Part shown: piece after piece, positions 56,961-64,000 of the stretch
Layout: every line of letters starts with the position of its first letter
Numbering within the stretch: position 1 is the stretch's first letter
Assembly: GCA_900550285.1 (NCBI GenBank)
Contig: URRW01000003.1
Span: 1 to 64,000 of the forward strand
Source of the DNA: an uncultured Lachnospiraceae bacterium
GTDB lineage: Bacteria; Bacillota; Clostridia; Lachnospirales; Lachnospiraceae
DNA length: 64,000 nucleotides
Reading direction: 5' to 3'
Made by a program: the position numbers and the translations under genes
Notes under the pieces: model-generated
The model's database searches: none
The model's input: the letters and a program-made list of their open reading frames with translations, nothing else
What the model was told of the DNA's origin: nothing

Positions 56961-57849
56961 TACATTTTTTTATACGTTGAAGCAGGGAATTATCAATATT
57001 TTCCGCAATAAGCTGTTTTCGCTGGCGTCGGTTGCCACGATCTCGGCGTGCCTGTTTCTTTTCGGCCTGTTTTTTACGGTAATTTTAAACTTCCAGCACA
57101 TGATCCGGACGGCGGAAGAGGGCGTTTCCGTGACGGTCTTTTTCAAGGAGGGCGTGACGGAGGAGGAGATGGTTGCGGTAGGCGACCAGATCCGGGCAAG
57201 ACAGGAGGTTTCGGAAGCGGTTTTTGTGACGGCGGACGAGGCGTGGGCTGAATGGGCGCCCGAAAACATCGGCGAGGATTACGAAGAGATCTATTCCGAA
57301 AACCCGCTGGAAGGCCTTGACAACTATGAGATTTATATGAAGGATGTGGCGCAGCAGGAGACGCTTGTGACATGGCTGGAATCGCTGCCGCAGGTAGACA
57401 GCGTAAAGCGCTCCGAGATGGCGGCGACGACGCTGACCGGCGTGAACATGGTCGTGGCGTATACGTCTGCGGCAATCATTGCGATCCTTTTGGCGGTATC
57501 CATTTTCCTGATCAACAATACGGTCATGATCGGTATTTCTGTCCGCAAGGAGGAGATCGAGATCATGAAATATATCGGCGCGACGGACTTTTTCGTTCGT
57601 TCCCCGTTCGTGATCGAAGGCATTCTGATCGGCCTGATCGGTTCCTGCATCCCGCTGGGCGTGATCTATCTTCTGTATATGCAGGTGATGGAATATGTGG
57701 CGCTGCAGTTCCCGGCGCTGTCCGGGCTGATGCAGTTCCTTCCGGTTTCCGAAGTGTACCGCACGCTCGTTCCCGTATGTATGGGGCTTGGCGCGGGCAT
57801 TGGATTTTTGGGAAGCTTTGCGACGGTGCGTAAGCATCTGCGCGTCTGA
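56950..57849 (+). CDS. ftsX: Cell-division protein FtsX
   Basis: A 299-residue membrane protein with four helices and the large extracellular loop after the first one (residues about 45-165, FFKEGVTEEEMVAVGDQIRARQEVSEAVFV). The C-terminal part contains FLINNTVMIGISVRKEEIEIMKYIGATDFFVRSPFVIEGILIGLIGSCIPLG, the MacB/FtsX permease signature. Its extracellular loop is expected to contact the coiled coil of the M23 hydrolase encoded next. Confidence 0.95.
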   Translation: MRISTFFYTLKQGIINIFRNKLFSLASVATISACLFLFGLFFTVILNFQHMIRTAEEGVSVTVFFKEGVTEEEMVAVGDQIRARQEVSEAVFVTADEAWAEWAPENIGEDYEEIYSENPLEGLDNYEIYMKDVAQQETLVTWLESLPQVDSVKRSEMAATTLTGVNMVVAYTSAAIIAILLAVSIFLINNTVMIGISVRKEEIEIMKYIGATDFFVRSPFVIEGILIGLIGSCIPLGVIYLLYMQVMEYVALQFPALSGLMQFLPVSEVYRTLVPVCMGLGAGIGFLGSFATVRKHLRV

Positions 57850-57863
57850 TGAGAGGGAACAGA

Positions 57864-59078
57864 ATGCGGAAAAGGATAAGGCAGGGCCTTGCAGGCTGTC
57901 TGATCGCTGCGCTGCTTTTGGCGGCAGTCCCGGCGGGCAGCGTGCAGGCGGGCACGCTTGAGGACAGCATCAAGGAGAAACAGGAAGCGATCAGTCAGGC
58001 GGAGCAGGAAAAGAAAAAGCTCCAGTCCAGCATTTCCAATATCAAAGCGATGGTAAAGGATCTGGAAAAATCCAAAAGCGATCTGGAAACCTATGTAAAG
58101 GAGCTGGACGGCAAGCTGGCGGACATCGGGGCAAAGATTGACGAGCTGCAAAAGCAGATCGCCCAGAAAAAAGAAGAAATCGCGCAGGCGAAGGCTGACC
58201 TTGAAAAGGCGCAGGAGGTCGCGGACCAGCAGTATACGGATATGAAAAAGCGGCTCCGCTTTTTGTATCAGAACAGTAAGGGCAGCGGCTATCTGGAGCT
58301 TCTGGTAAGCGCGGAAAGCTTTGCGGATATGCTCAATCAGGCAGAATATGTGGAACAGCTGAGCGCTTACGACAGCCAGAAGCTGGAGGAATACCGTCAG
58401 AGCGTGGAATATATGAAGCTTTGCAAGCAGACGCTGGAAGAGGAAGAAGAGGTGCTTGCGTCCGCGCAGGCAAGCCTGGAACAGGAGCAGAAGGCGGTCG
58501 ATACGCTGATCGGGGAAAAAGAGCAGCAGATACAGGCTTTTCAGGGAGACATCAACAATAAGGAAGCGGCGCTGAAGGAATACGAGGCGGATGTGGCGGA
58601 GCAGAACGCCACGATCGCGGCGCTGGAAAAGGCGGTTGCCGCCGATAAGGCGAAGCTTGCGGAACAGAACCGGATCAAATACGACGGCGGCATGTTCCAG
58701 ATGCCCTGTCCCGGCTACAAACGCGTTTCCAGCGATTACGGAACGCGGATGCATCCGACGCTGGGCGTCCAGAAATTCCATAACGGCGTGGACTTTGCGG
58801 CGGCGAGCGGAACGCCGATCCTTGCGGCGTACAGCGGCAACGTGGTGGCGGCTTCCTACAACAGCTCGATGGGAAATTATGTGATGATCGACCACGGCGA
58901 CGGGCTTTATACGATCTACATGCACGCGTCGAAGCTTTACGTTTCGTCGGGGCAGTCGGTCAGCAAGGGCGACCAGATCGCGGCAGTGGGCTCTACGGGA
59001 CGTTCGACCGGGCCGCACCTTCACTTCTCGGTGCGCCTAAACGGCAACTACGTAAGCCCCTGGGGATACTTAAAGTAA
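57864..59078 (+). CDS. FtsEX-linked murein hydrolase: coiled coil plus M23 peptidase
   Basis: A 404-residue secreted protein: signal peptide (residues about 1-30, ending VQAGT), a long coiled coil to about residue 250, then an M23 (LytM) domain. The Zn site is present as HNGVDFAA (His and Asp) and HLHFSV (HxH). This domain order matches PcsB/EnvC/CwlO-type proteins activated by FtsEX. The ATG at 57864 has GAGGG at a 6-bp spacing; an ATG at 57849 overlaps the ftsX stop (TGATG) and is also possible. The domain has both key ligand pairs, so it is probably an active endopeptidase. Confidence 0.92.
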   Translation: MRKRIRQGLAGCLIAALLLAAVPAGSVQAGTLEDSIKEKQEAISQAEQEKKKLQSSISNIKAMVKDLEKSKSDLETYVKELDGKLADIGAKIDELQKQIAQKKEEIAQAKADLEKAQEVADQQYTDMKKRLRFLYQNSKGSGYLELLVSAESFADMLNQAEYVEQLSAYDSQKLEEYRQSVEYMKLCKQTLEEEEEVLASAQASLEQEQKAVDTLIGEKEQQIQAFQGDINNKEAALKEYEADVAEQNATIAALEKAVAADKAKLAEQNRIKYDGGMFQMPCPGYKRVSSDYGTRMHPTLGVQKFHNGVDFAAASGTPILAAYSGNVVAASYNSSMGNYVMIDHGDGLYTIYMHASKLYVSSGQSVSKGDQIAAVGSTGRSTGPHLHFSVRLNGNYVSPWGYLK

Positions 59079-59104
59079 ACCCGCCGCCGTGTGGGCGGGT
59101 TTAC
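59075..59104 (+). terminator. Hairpin after M23 gene
   Basis: GTAAACCCGCC (59075-59085) pairs perfectly with GGCGGGTTTAC (59094-59104). No T-tract follows, so strength is uncertain; the stem's CCGCCGCCGT-TGGGCGG core recurs at 59152-59172. Confidence 0.5.
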
Positions 59105-59149
59105 TGCTACTTCTCGATTTCTGAAAGGAAATTGAGAAGGTTCCCGAAA

Positions 59150-59325
59150 GGGATCCGCCGCCGTATGGGCGGTAAAAATGAATAACAGGTGCGACAGACC
59201 GGAACGGGGGATTGGGGCTTCTAAATCCTTCGTTCCGGTTATATATATGATGATACCAAGGAACCAAGGTCAATGATCCGACGCAAGCTTGCTTGCAGGA
59301 GGATTTTTGACTTTGGTTCCCGCCA
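59150..59325. repeat. Multi-hairpin intergenic element (REP/MITE-like)
   Basis: Three inverted repeats lie in a row in a gene-free gap: CCGCC and GGCGG at about 59153-59172; ACCGGAACG (59198-59206) with CGTTCCGGT (59231-59239); and GGAACCAAGGTCAA (59260-59273) with TTGACTTTGGTTCC (59307-59320), the last enclosing the palindrome GCAAGCTTGC (59283-59292). Nothing in it is coding. Similar palindromic intergenic sequences occur in Lachnospiraceae, as far as I recall; that needs a search. Confidence 0.6.
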
Positions 59326-59487
59326 AAACATGAGTAAGAAGCCATTTTCTGAAAGAAAATGAGCGGATTACGAATGTTTTTGAGGATTGCGGAAGCGCGG
59401 AGCGCGGAGCAATCCGGTATCAGGGATTATTTGTAAATGAAAAATCCAAAGAAGTGAAGGGTCATATAGATAACAGGTGGTAAAAAA
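59326..59487. other. Gene-free stretch before S41 protease
   Basis: No open frame with a ribosome site is seen. Short repeats GCGGAGCGCGGAG (about 59397-59410) are present, and the ribosome site for the protease (AACAGGTGG) is at the right end. Confidence 0.4.
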
Positions 59488-60717
59488 ATGGGCAGAAAAA
59501 GAGTTTTTGCAGGCGGGCTGATCGCCGGGGCAGCGCTGACGCTGGCTCTGGGCGGCGGTATTTTTACGGGGGTGCAGCTTTATCAGGGGATAAAGGCGAG
59601 CACGGAGGCAGGCTCGGAAGGAATCTCCGGGGACGGGGAGCTTCTGAGCGGGGAGACGATGCGCAAGCTGGGCGTTTTGGAGGAAATGGTAGGCGACTAT
59701 TATCTGGAGGACGTCAGCGAGGCGGATATGCAGCAGGGCGTTTATAAAGGGCTGATCGAGGCGCTGGACGATCCGTATTCGGTTTATTACACGCCGGAGG
59801 AGCTTCAGGATCTTCAGGAAAAAACCGAAGGCATTTATTACGGGATCGGCGCGCGGGTTTCCATGGATCCGGACACGCAGCTTCCAAAGATCGCCAGCGT
59901 GATCTCCGGATCCCCGGCGGAGGAAGCCGGGATTTTAGCAAACGACCTGCTTTATAAGGTGGACGAAACGGAAGTGCAGGGCATGGATTTAAGCTCTGCC
60001 GTGGCGCTGGTAAAGGGCGATGAGGGCACGACGGTGCATCTGACGGTTATCCGTCAGGGCGAGCCGGATTATCTGGAGATCGACGTGGTGCGCCGCAAGC
60101 TGGAAAATGAGACGGTCACCCAGAAAATGCTGGAAAACAACATCGGCTATATCCAGATCCAGGAATTTGATGACGTAACGCTGGAACAGTTTCAGGAGGC
60201 GATGGGAGCCTGCCGGGGTTCGGGAATGGAAGGGCTGATCATTGACCTGCGCGGAAATCCGGGCGGGAACCTTTCCACCGTGTGCGACATCGCCCGGGAA
60301 CTGCTTCCGAAAGGGCTGATCGTTTATACGGAGGATAAAAACGGAGAGCGCGAGGAGTACAGCTGCGACGGCGCAAATCAGCTGGAAGTCCCGCTTGTCG
60401 TTTTGGTGGACGGAAACAGCGCATCCGCGTCGGAGATTTTAGCGGGCGCGGTCAAGGATTACGGCATCGGCACGCTGGTCGGCACGACGACCTACGGAAA
60501 AGGCATCGTACAGCGGATCATGAAGCTTTCGGACGGTTCCGCCGTGAAGCTGACCGTAAGCAAATATTATACCCCCAACGGAAACAACATTCACAAGATC
60601 GGCATTGCGCCCGATGTGGAGGTTCCCTTTGAGCCCGAGCCGTATGTCGAGGACGGGACGGATAACCAGCTTGAAAAAGCGGTTGAGGTTTTGGCGGAGA
60701 AGATGGCGGCAGAGTAA
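59488..60717 (+). CDS. S41-family C-terminal processing peptidase (CtpA/CtpB type)
   Basis: A 409-residue membrane-anchored serine protease. One N-terminal helix (about residues 8-28) is followed by a PDZ domain (RVSMDPDTQLPKIASVISGSPAEEAGILANDLLYKVD) and the S41 catalytic domain. The catalytic dyad is Ser313 in GNSASASE and Lys338 in TTYGKGIVQ, with the expected 25-residue spacing. CtpA-type proteases trim murein hydrolases or sporulation factors; proximity to FtsEX and the M23 enzyme suggests envelope quality control. It starts at ATG 59488 behind CAGGTGG. Confidence 0.93.
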   Translation: MGRKRVFAGGLIAGAALTLALGGGIFTGVQLYQGIKASTEAGSEGISGDGELLSGETMRKLGVLEEMVGDYYLEDVSEADMQQGVYKGLIEALDDPYSVYYTPEELQDLQEKTEGIYYGIGARVSMDPDTQLPKIASVISGSPAEEAGILANDLLYKVDETEVQGMDLSSAVALVKGDEGTTVHLTVIRQGEPDYLEIDVVRRKLENETVTQKMLENNIGYIQIQEFDDVTLEQFQEAMGACRGSGMEGLIIDLRGNPGGNLSTVCDIARELLPKGLIVYTEDKNGEREEYSCDGANQLEVPLVVLVDGNSASASEILAGAVKDYGIGTLVGTTTYGKGIVQRIMKLSDGSAVKLTVSKYYTPNGNNIHKIGIAPDVEVPFEPEPYVEDGTDNQLEKAVEVLAEKMAAE

Positions 60718-60724
60718 ATTTTCA

Positions 60725-60753
60725 TTGACGCGGTTTTGGGCAGGGATTACAAT
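60725..60753 (+). promoter_or_regulatory. Promoter of small membrane protein gene
   Basis: TTGACG at 60725-60730, 17-bp spacer, TACAAT at 60748-60753. Confidence 0.68.
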
Positions 60754-60818
60754 AGGATCAGACACATAAGGAAAACCGGGTCCCGGTTGGCACAGCTTTG
60801 AGAAAAGAGGGTGAGCAT

Positions 60819-61145
60819 ATGAGAGGACCGATGATGATTTTTGCAGCAGCAGTTTTTCTTTTGTTGATCGTGGCTTATCTGGCGCACTGTAAGCGGTCAG
60901 GAGAGCGGATCGGGGGCAAATTGCATGATATGCTTTTGCTTGGTCTGATGCGTCTGGATATTGCGGTGACGCAGGGGCTTCACTATGTGCAGCTTGCGAT
61001 TGCGTCTGTCTGCAAGGGCTACCATCCGGCAGGGATGGAAAGCTCGATCGCCCATAAGAGGGAGCGGATGGAGAACCATCGCAGAGCCATGGGCGAAGTA
61101 GAGTATGTGCGCCGCAGGCGCTACAACCGCAAGATTCTGGAGTAG
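60819..61145 (+). CDS. Small single-span membrane protein of unknown function
   Basis: A 108-residue protein with one N-terminal membrane helix (MMIFAAAVFLLLIVAYLAHC) and a basic, Arg-rich cytoplasmic tail ending RRRRYNRKILE. I do not recognise a family. It has its own promoter (60725-60753), a ribosome site GAGGGTGAG before the ATG at 60819, and a terminator-like hairpin after it, so it is very likely expressed. Possible roles such as membrane scaffold are speculation. Confidence 0.7.
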   Translation: MRGPMMIFAAAVFLLLIVAYLAHCKRSGERIGGKLHDMLLLGLMRLDIAVTQGLHYVQLAIASVCKGYHPAGMESSIAHKRERMENHRRAMGEVEYVRRRRYNRKILE

Positions 61146-61160
61146 AGCGGACTTAAGGAA

Positions 61161-61187
61161 GCCGCCGGCAGCGCCGGCGGCTTTCGT
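61161..61187 (+). terminator. Terminator after small membrane protein gene
   Basis: GCCGCCGGC (61161-61169) pairs with GCCGGCGGC (61173-61181) over a 3-nt loop, followed by TTTCGT. Confidence 0.6.
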
Positions 61188-61282
61188 CCGGAAACTGCCG
61201 GAGGGCAGGGCAGCCGTGCGGCCAAACTGTTGCCGTTTGAAAATATTTTATGAAAAAAATTTTGAAAAATTGAAAATAGTGC

Positions 61283-61311
61283 TTGCATTTTATGAAAACC
61301 TGTGCTAAGAT
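61283..61311 (+). promoter_or_regulatory. tRNA-Gly promoter
   Basis: TTGCAT at 61283-61288, 17-bp spacer, TAAGAT at 61306-61311. Confidence 0.72.
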
Positions 61312-61347
61312 AAATTTCGTCGCTGAGACATACGGCGACAAGCGAAT

Positions 61348-61420
61348 GCGACAGTAGTACAGTTGGTAGTACGCCACCTTGCCAAGGTGGAGGTCGCGGG
61401 TTCGAGCCCCGTCTGTCGCT
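61348..61420 (+). tRNA. tRNA-Gly (anticodon GCC)
   Basis: A complete cloverleaf: acceptor GCGACAG pairs with CTGTCGC, anticodon arm CCACC-TTGCCAA-GGTGG gives anticodon GCC, T arm contains GTTCGAGC, and the discriminator base is T, as in glycine tRNAs. CCA is not encoded. It has its own promoter and terminator. Confidence 0.97.
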
Positions 61421-61430
61421 CTTCTTAAGG

Positions 61431-61463
61431 AAGAACTTTGAATGATCAAGGTTCTTTTTTTTT
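61431..61463 (+). terminator. tRNA terminator
   Basis: AAGAACTTTGA (61431-61441) pairs with TCAAGGTTCTT (61446-61456), one G-U pair, followed by a T run. Confidence 0.85.
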
Positions 61464-61635
61464 ACCCAGTTACGGGAAGCCTGACCGTGGGTTATCCGCG
61501 GTCGGGGAGCAGGAAGATAATAGAGGATTACGGCACGGCTGCCGGTGCAGGAGCGTCGCAGGCAGCCATGACGGCGGGAAAGCGCATCTGAGGTTTTTCA
61601 CCGTCCTGCGTTTACGCTCCGGAATGGAGATTGAA

Positions 61636-62973
61636 ATGGAAAGGCCACATAACAGCATCGGACAGGAGTTTACGGTCCTTTCGCTGCTGAAATTTGTAGC
61701 GCCGACGGTGGTCATGCTGGTGTTCATGTCCCTTTATCAGATGGTAGACGGCGTTTTTGTATCAAAATTTGTAGGGGAAAACGCGCTGTCGGCTTTAAAT
61801 ATCGTGTATCCGATCCCGAGCATCATTATCGCGGTTTCCATCATGCTGGCGACCGGGGGAAGCGCGGTCATCGCCCGGAATATGGGAGAAGGGAAAAACC
61901 GGGAAGCGAAGGAAAATTTTTCCTTCCTCGTGCTGACAGGCGCGGCCGTGGGCGCGGTCATCGTGGCGGCGGGCGTCCTTTTTATCGAGCCGCTGATCTA
62001 TCTGCTCGGTTCGACGCCGGCTTTATACGATTACTGCTATGATTATCTGTTGATCCTGATTCTTTCGGCTCCGCTGGCGGTTTTCCAGATGCTGTTCCAG
62101 AGCTTTTTTGTGACGGCGGGCAAGCCGCATCTGGGGCTTACGCTGACGGTTCTGGGAGGGATCGCCAATATCGTTCTGGATTATGTGTTTATCGTAGTCT
62201 GCGGCTTCGGGGTAAGCGGCGCCGCGCTGGCGACGTCGATCGGATATTCGATCCCCGGGCTGTTCGGGCTGGTTTATTTTACGGTAAACCGGAGGGGGAC
62301 GCTGTACTTTGTAAAGCCGGTGCTGCGCTGGCGGCTTCTGCTCCGCTGCTGTGCAAACGGTTCCTCCGAGATGGTCAATAATCTGGCGGTGGCGGTCACG
62401 ACGTTTTTGTTTAATGTGCTCATGCTGAAGTATGCGGGCGAAGCGGGTGTGGCGGCGATCACGATCGTGCTGTACGCGCAGTTTCTTATGACGTCCGCAT
62501 TTATGGGATTTTCCAGCGGCGTCGCCCCGGTTGTGAGCTTTAATTACGGAAGCAGGAATGTGAGGCAGCTGAAAAAAATATTTAAGATCAGCGTCTGCGT
62601 GGTAGCGATCGTTTCGGCGCTCGTTTTCGGGATCGCGGAGCTGGGTTCGGACATCGTGATCTTGGTGTTTACGCCGGCGGGAAGCGAGGTATTTGCGCTT
62701 GCCAAGCATGGCTTCGCCATTTTTTCCGTCAGCTTTTTGTTTACGGGGATGAATATTTTTGCGTCGGCGCTGTTTACGGCGTTTTCCAACGGCAAGGTTT
62801 CCGCCATCCTGTCTTTTTTGAGGACGTTTGTATTTCTGGCAGTGTGCCTGCTCATCCTTCCGCTGTTCTGGGGAGTGGACGGGATCTGGACGGCGGTGCC
62901 GATCGCGGAGGCGATGGCGTTTTTCGTATCGGTCTATTATCTGGCAAGATTTAAAAAAGTATATGAATATTGA
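61636..62973 (+). CDS. MATE-family efflux transporter
   Basis: A 445-residue integral membrane protein with about twelve helices in two related halves, typical of MATE cation antiporters (LLKFVAPTVVMLVFMSLYQMVDGVFVSKFVGENALSALNIVYPI, and MLATGGSAVIARNMGEGKNREAKENFSF). It would export cationic drugs or metabolites in exchange for Na+ or H+. The ATG at 61636 has GGAG at a good distance; an ATG at 61624 is in frame. The 172 bp between the tRNA terminator and 61636 show no other gene. A strong terminator follows. Confidence 0.92.
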   Translation: MERPHNSIGQEFTVLSLLKFVAPTVVMLVFMSLYQMVDGVFVSKFVGENALSALNIVYPIPSIIIAVSIMLATGGSAVIARNMGEGKNREAKENFSFLVLTGAAVGAVIVAAGVLFIEPLIYLLGSTPALYDYCYDYLLILILSAPLAVFQMLFQSFFVTAGKPHLGLTLTVLGGIANIVLDYVFIVVCGFGVSGAALATSIGYSIPGLFGLVYFTVNRRGTLYFVKPVLRWRLLLRCCANGSSEMVNNLAVAVTTFLFNVLMLKYAGEAGVAAITIVLYAQFLMTSAFMGFSSGVAPVVSFNYGSRNVRQLKKIFKISVCVVAIVSALVFGIAELGSDIVILVFTPAGSEVFALAKHGFAIFSVSFLFTGMNIFASALFTAFSNGKVSAILSFLRTFVFLAVCLLILPLFWGVDGIWTAVPIAEAMAFFVSVYYLARFKKVYEY

Positions 62974-62983
62974 AGCGCTGCAG

Positions 62984-63023
62984 CGTACAGGGACGGCTCC
63001 GGGTGGTTCCCTGTACGTTTTTT
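62984..63023 (+). terminator. Terminator after MATE gene
   Basis: CGTACAGGGA (62984-62993) pairs with TCCCTGTACG (63008-63017), followed by six T residues. Confidence 0.85.
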
Positions 63024-63085
63024 ATATGTTCATTTTTTCAGATATAAGGGACAAACAGGGCGCGGGAAAGGCAAATGTAAAAAAT

Positions 63086-63102
63086 TTTACATGAATTTTA
63101 CA
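63086..63102 (+). promoter_or_regulatory. Pho-box-like direct repeat
   Basis: TTTACA-N5-TTTACA fits the TT(A/T/C)ACA direct repeats bound by PhoP in Firmicutes. It overlaps a palindrome ATGTAAAA-AA-TTTTACAT. A TACAAT -10 lies at 63134-63139 with no -35, as in PhoP-activated promoters, and a phosphate cotransporter gene follows. Confidence 0.58.
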
Positions 63103-63207
63103 AAAACAGTAGCCAGACTTTACTTCAAGCTGTTACAATAGTGGAGAAAATGAGAAATTTGTCGCAATTTGAAATGGAGAAAGAGAAAGAGAGGTTTCAA
63201 CGTAAAA

Positions 63208-64000
63208 ATGGACAACATTTCAATGCTGTTTATGTTCATCGGCGGCCTGGGCATGTTCCTTTACGGAATGCACATCATGGCAGAGGGCCTGCAGCACTTT
63301 GCCGGAGGCAGGATGCAGAAGCTTATGGGCTTTCTGACAAAGAACAAGCTCATGGCGATCCTGGCGGGCACGCTGGTAACCGCTGTTATCCAGAGCTCGT
63401 CTGCGACGACGGTCATGGTGGTGGGCTTTGTCAACGCCGGCATGATGAATCTGGCGCAGGCAGTCGGCGTGATCATGGGCGCCAATGTGGGTACGACGAT
63501 CACCGCGTGGATGGTTTCCATGAGCGAGTGGGGAAGCCTTTTGAATCCGGAATTTTACGCGCCCCTGCTTCTGGGCATCGGAGCGTTTATCGTCCTGTTT
63601 GTAAAATCCGATAAGAAAAAACAGGTCGGCGAAATCCTGATCGGCTTTTCCGTTCTGTTTATCGGCCTGTCCTTTATGTCGGACGCGATCAAGCCTTACC
63701 GCGACGCGCCGATCTTTGCGCAGGCGTTTCAGGTGCTCGGCAAAAACCCGCTGCTCGGAATCCTGACGGGCGCGGTCGTAACGGCGATCATCCAGAGTTC
63801 GTCCGCTTCCGTCGGCATTTTGCAGACGCTGGCGATGAACGGCGTTGTAAACTGGAAGTCCGCGGTGTTTATTACGCTGGGACAGAATATCGGTACGTGC
63901 GTGACGGCGCTTTTGTCCAGCGTAAGCTCCGGCAGGAACGGAAAGCGCGCGGCGATGATCCATCTGTCCTTCAACGTGTGCGGCGCGGCTATTTTCGGCG
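63208..64000 (+). CDS. Na/Pi cotransporter family protein (5' part, runs off the window)
   Basis: The frame from the ATG at 63208 stays open to the window end (264 codons). It reads MDNISMLFMFIGGLGMFLYG and holds two QSSSA repeats (VTAVIQSSSATTVMVVGFVNAG near residue 57 and VTAIIQSSSASVGILQTLAMNG near residue 195), the hallmark of Na/Pi cotransporters of the NptA type. It imports phosphate with sodium; the C-terminal PhoU-like domain that many members carry would lie outside. A Pho-box-like repeat upstream agrees with regulation by phosphate. GAGAGG lies about 13 bp before the start. Confidence 0.93.
   Translation, partial: MDNISMLFMFIGGLGMFLYGMHIMAEGLQHFAGGRMQKLMGFLTKNKLMAILAGTLVTAVIQSSSATTVMVVGFVNAGMMNLAQAVGVIMGANVGTTITAWMVSMSEWGSLLNPEFYAPLLLGIGAFIVLFVKSDKKKQVGEILIGFSVLFIGLSFMSDAIKPYRDAPIFAQAFQVLGKNPLLGILTGAVVTAIIQSSSASVGILQTLAMNGVVNWKSAVFITLGQNIGTCVTALLSSVSSGRNGKRAAMIHLSFNVCGAAIFG

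Noticed and set aside
57666..59024. A 452-codon minus-strand frame opposite ftsX and the M23 gene
   Set aside because: The plus strand carries coherent, overlapping division genes; the opposite frame has no motif.
63141..63614. A 157-codon frame at the right end
   Set aside because: It is in another frame than the Na/Pi cotransporter, whose QSSSA repeats are clear from the ATG at 63208 onward.

Overview
The window looks like chromosomal DNA of an anaerobic, spore-forming Firmicute, most likely a gut Lachnospiraceae; the genus cannot be fixed. The reasons are consensus sigma-A promoters (TTGACA-17-TATAAT type), strong AGGAGG ribosome sites, SleB-type and SpoIID-like proteins, a dnaE-pfkA neighbourhood, an LPXTG pilus with its own sortase, radical-SAM sulfatase maturation and several host-glycan phosphorolysis enzymes. 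Genes are tightly packed and mostly on the + strand.

Layout. 1-2 kb: the 3' part of a helicase/PLD-like protein, then decayed remains of an alpha-L-fucosidase (-) and a sulfatase (+), each with internal deletions and meeting in a head-to-head junction. 2-6 kb: GH94 disaccharide phosphorylase plus phosphohexomutase. 6.2-10.9 kb: pilus operon (choice-of-anchor A tip-like protein, backbone pilin, sortase). 11-21.8 kb: MraY-like transferase, HPr-like protein without the phosphorylatable His, a compact promoter/terminator unit without an obvious gene, lipoprotein, dnaE, pfkA, SpoU methyltransferase, proC. 22-25 kb: two tandem SleB-type cell-wall hydrolases, the second behind a perfect WalR-type direct repeat. 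25-30.9 kb: LacI and AraC regulators, an ATPase behind seven exact-period 23-bp repeats, tag, and a nitrilase/AraC pair. 31-36.7 kb: sugar ABC transporter plus GH112 phosphorylase. 36.8-41.6 kb: DUF3048 lipoprotein, broken CPBP protease, rfbD, GT-C-like membrane protein. 41.7-43.5 kb: PadR regulator with twin operators and a SEDS-like membrane protein. 43.7-51.4 kb: glycogen phosphorylase, N-acetylhexosamine kinase, anaerobic sulfatase-maturating enzyme, aconitase-like hydratase. 51.5-60.7 kb: SpoIID-like protein, acyl-ACP thioesterase, S1-domain protein, WecG/TagA-like protein, CdaR-like regulator, ftsE-ftsX-M23 peptidase and S41 protease. 60.8-64 kb: small membrane protein, tRNA-Gly, MATE transporter and the start of a Na/Pi cotransporter behind a Pho-box-like repeat.

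How the parts fit. GH94 phosphorylase with phosphohexomutase, the ABC importer with GH112 phosphorylase, and NahK with anSME form an energy-saving phosphorolytic route for imported host or mucin-type oligosaccharides; the fucosidase and sulfatase remnants suggest part of this capacity has been lost. A second theme is the cell envelope: twin SleB hydrolases, FtsEX with an M23 hydrolase, CtpA-like protease, MraY-like and SEDS-like proteins, and a sortase-assembled pilus. Three proteins of catalytic families appear to lack the residue that normally does the chemistry (HPr-like His, SEDS-like Asp, SpoIID-like Glu), suggesting regulatory or structural derivatives. The signals least explained by standard annotation are the 23-bp array in front of the ATPase, the multi-hairpin element at 59.1-59.35 kb, and the PadR/SEDS-like operon.
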